A DNA stretch of 6,584 nucleotides, from NCBI GenBank assembly GCA_030590525.1, contig JAUUYI010000122.1, positions 1 to 6,584 of the forward strand, written 5' to 3'. Of this stretch, positions 6,363 through 6,584 are shown one piece after another; positions within the stretch are counted from its first letter, which is position 1, and every line of letters begins with the position of its first letter. Under the pieces are notes generated by a model. It searched no databases, had not been told where the DNA came from, and saw only the letters and a list, made by a program, of their open reading frames with translations. A program made the position numbers and the translations under genes. The DNA comes from Sedimenticola sp. Lineage in GTDB: Bacteria > Pseudomonadota > Gammaproteobacteria > Chromatiales > Chromatiaceae.

Positions 6363-6452
6363 GTAGGTCGGGCATGCGGTTTATGCCCGACGTCATGTCC
6401 CAAAGCTATCCGCCAGAAAAAATGTCGGGCACAAAAACCGTGCTCGACCTAC
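6363..6452. repeat. Inverted REP pair in the centre of the MITE
   Basis: The left unit (6363-6391) is GTAG followed by GTCGGGCAT, a 7-nt loop and ATGCCCGAC. The right unit (6424-6452) is GTCGGGCAC, a 7-nt loop, GTGCTCGAC (one G-T pair) and CTAC. Both are 29 nt, separated by 32 nt, with GTAG heads facing outward as in the pair at 39-90. The palindrome sequences differ between the two sites, so they belong to different REP families. The units could also pair with each other to form a long stem. Confidence 0.7.
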
Positions 6453-6517
6453 TTGGCTATGAGCAAGCAAAGTCACATATTCCTGAAGTCTTTGTCTTTC
6501 TCTGATTTTCCCTTCGT

Positions 6518-6548
6518 GTCTCCGTGCCTCCGTGTGAGACATTTTTTT
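6518..6548 (+). terminator. Possible intrinsic terminator inside the right end of the MITE
   Basis: GTCTC (6518-6522) can pair with GAGAC (6536-6540), followed after one base by seven T (6542-6548). The five-pair stem is short. Alternatively the right copy of CTCCGTGTGAG (6528-6538) pairs with its left partner at 6316-6326, with the same T-run just after it. Either fold would end nusB transcripts inside the element. Confidence 0.35.
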
Positions 6549-6584
6549 ATACCGAGATGTGGGTAAAGGGCAGCGCTAGGAGCC

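Larger units (their letters stand above)
6282..6581. mobile_element. 284-bp MITE with 14-bp terminal inverted repeats and 8-bp target duplication
   Basis: The element proper is 6290-6573. Its ends are a perfect 14-bp inverted repeat, CTGCCCTTTACCCA (6290-6303) and its complement (6560-6573). Directly outside, CGCTAGGA occurs at 6282-6289 and again at 6574-6581, an exact 8-bp target-site duplication. There is no reading frame of transposase size. Inside each end is a second inverted repeat (CTCACACGGAG, 6316-6326 with 6528-6538), and in the centre an inverted REP pair. Non-autonomous elements like this are mobilised by a full IS with matching ends; 8-bp duplications occur in several IS families (for example ISL3, IS66, IS1595), and I cannot assign one. 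The left duplication copy holds the nusB stop codon. Confidence 0.85.

Overview
The window is a chromosomal segment of a GC-rich gammaproteobacterium. All seven genes are on the + strand, and the order is the classic gammaproteobacterial one: glyA, then nrdR-ribD-ribE-ribBX-ribH-nusB. The proteins resemble their E. coli counterparts along their length. RibBX has the hybrid architecture known from Shewanella, Pseudomonas and other Proteobacteria. I cannot name a genus. The many short palindromic elements between genes suggest a repeat-rich genome rather than a streamlined one.

Layout. Positions 1-261 are non-coding: a pair of inverted GTAG-headed REP units (39-90), a strong hairpin (126-165) and a probable glyA promoter. 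glyA (262-1515) makes serine hydroxymethyltransferase. The 90-bp glyA-nrdR gap is almost entirely one hairpin of inverted heptamer repeats (1514-1602), which ends 3 nt before the nrdR start codon. nrdR (1606-2115) encodes the ribonucleotide reductase repressor. ribD (2205-3323), ribE (3372-4034), ribBX (4214-5332) and ribH (5386-5856) encode riboflavin synthesis enzymes. A 179-bp gap before ribBX carries heptamer repeats, a GGTGCGCAC hairpin, a very good extended -10 promoter and a possible 8-codon leader peptide. nusB (5856-6287) overlaps ribH by one base. The rest (6290-6573) is a 284-bp non-coding element with perfect 14-bp terminal inverted repeats and an 8-bp target duplication that contains the nusB stop codon. 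I read it as a MITE.

How the genes work together. RibD does the deaminase and reductase steps. The RibB domain of RibBX makes dihydroxybutanone phosphate, RibH joins the two branches into lumazine, and RibE converts lumazine to riboflavin. The first step, GTP cyclohydrolase II, appears to be missing here because the C-terminal domain of RibBX has lost the zinc and catalytic motifs. A separate ribA is therefore expected elsewhere. GlyA (one-carbon units), NrdR (dNTP supply) and NusB (rRNA antitermination) are growth-related partners commonly found beside these genes.

I found no new enzymatic or defence system. The genes are ordinary; the unusual content lies in the intergenic DNA: the MITE, the two REP pairs, the giant hairpin and the ribBX leader.
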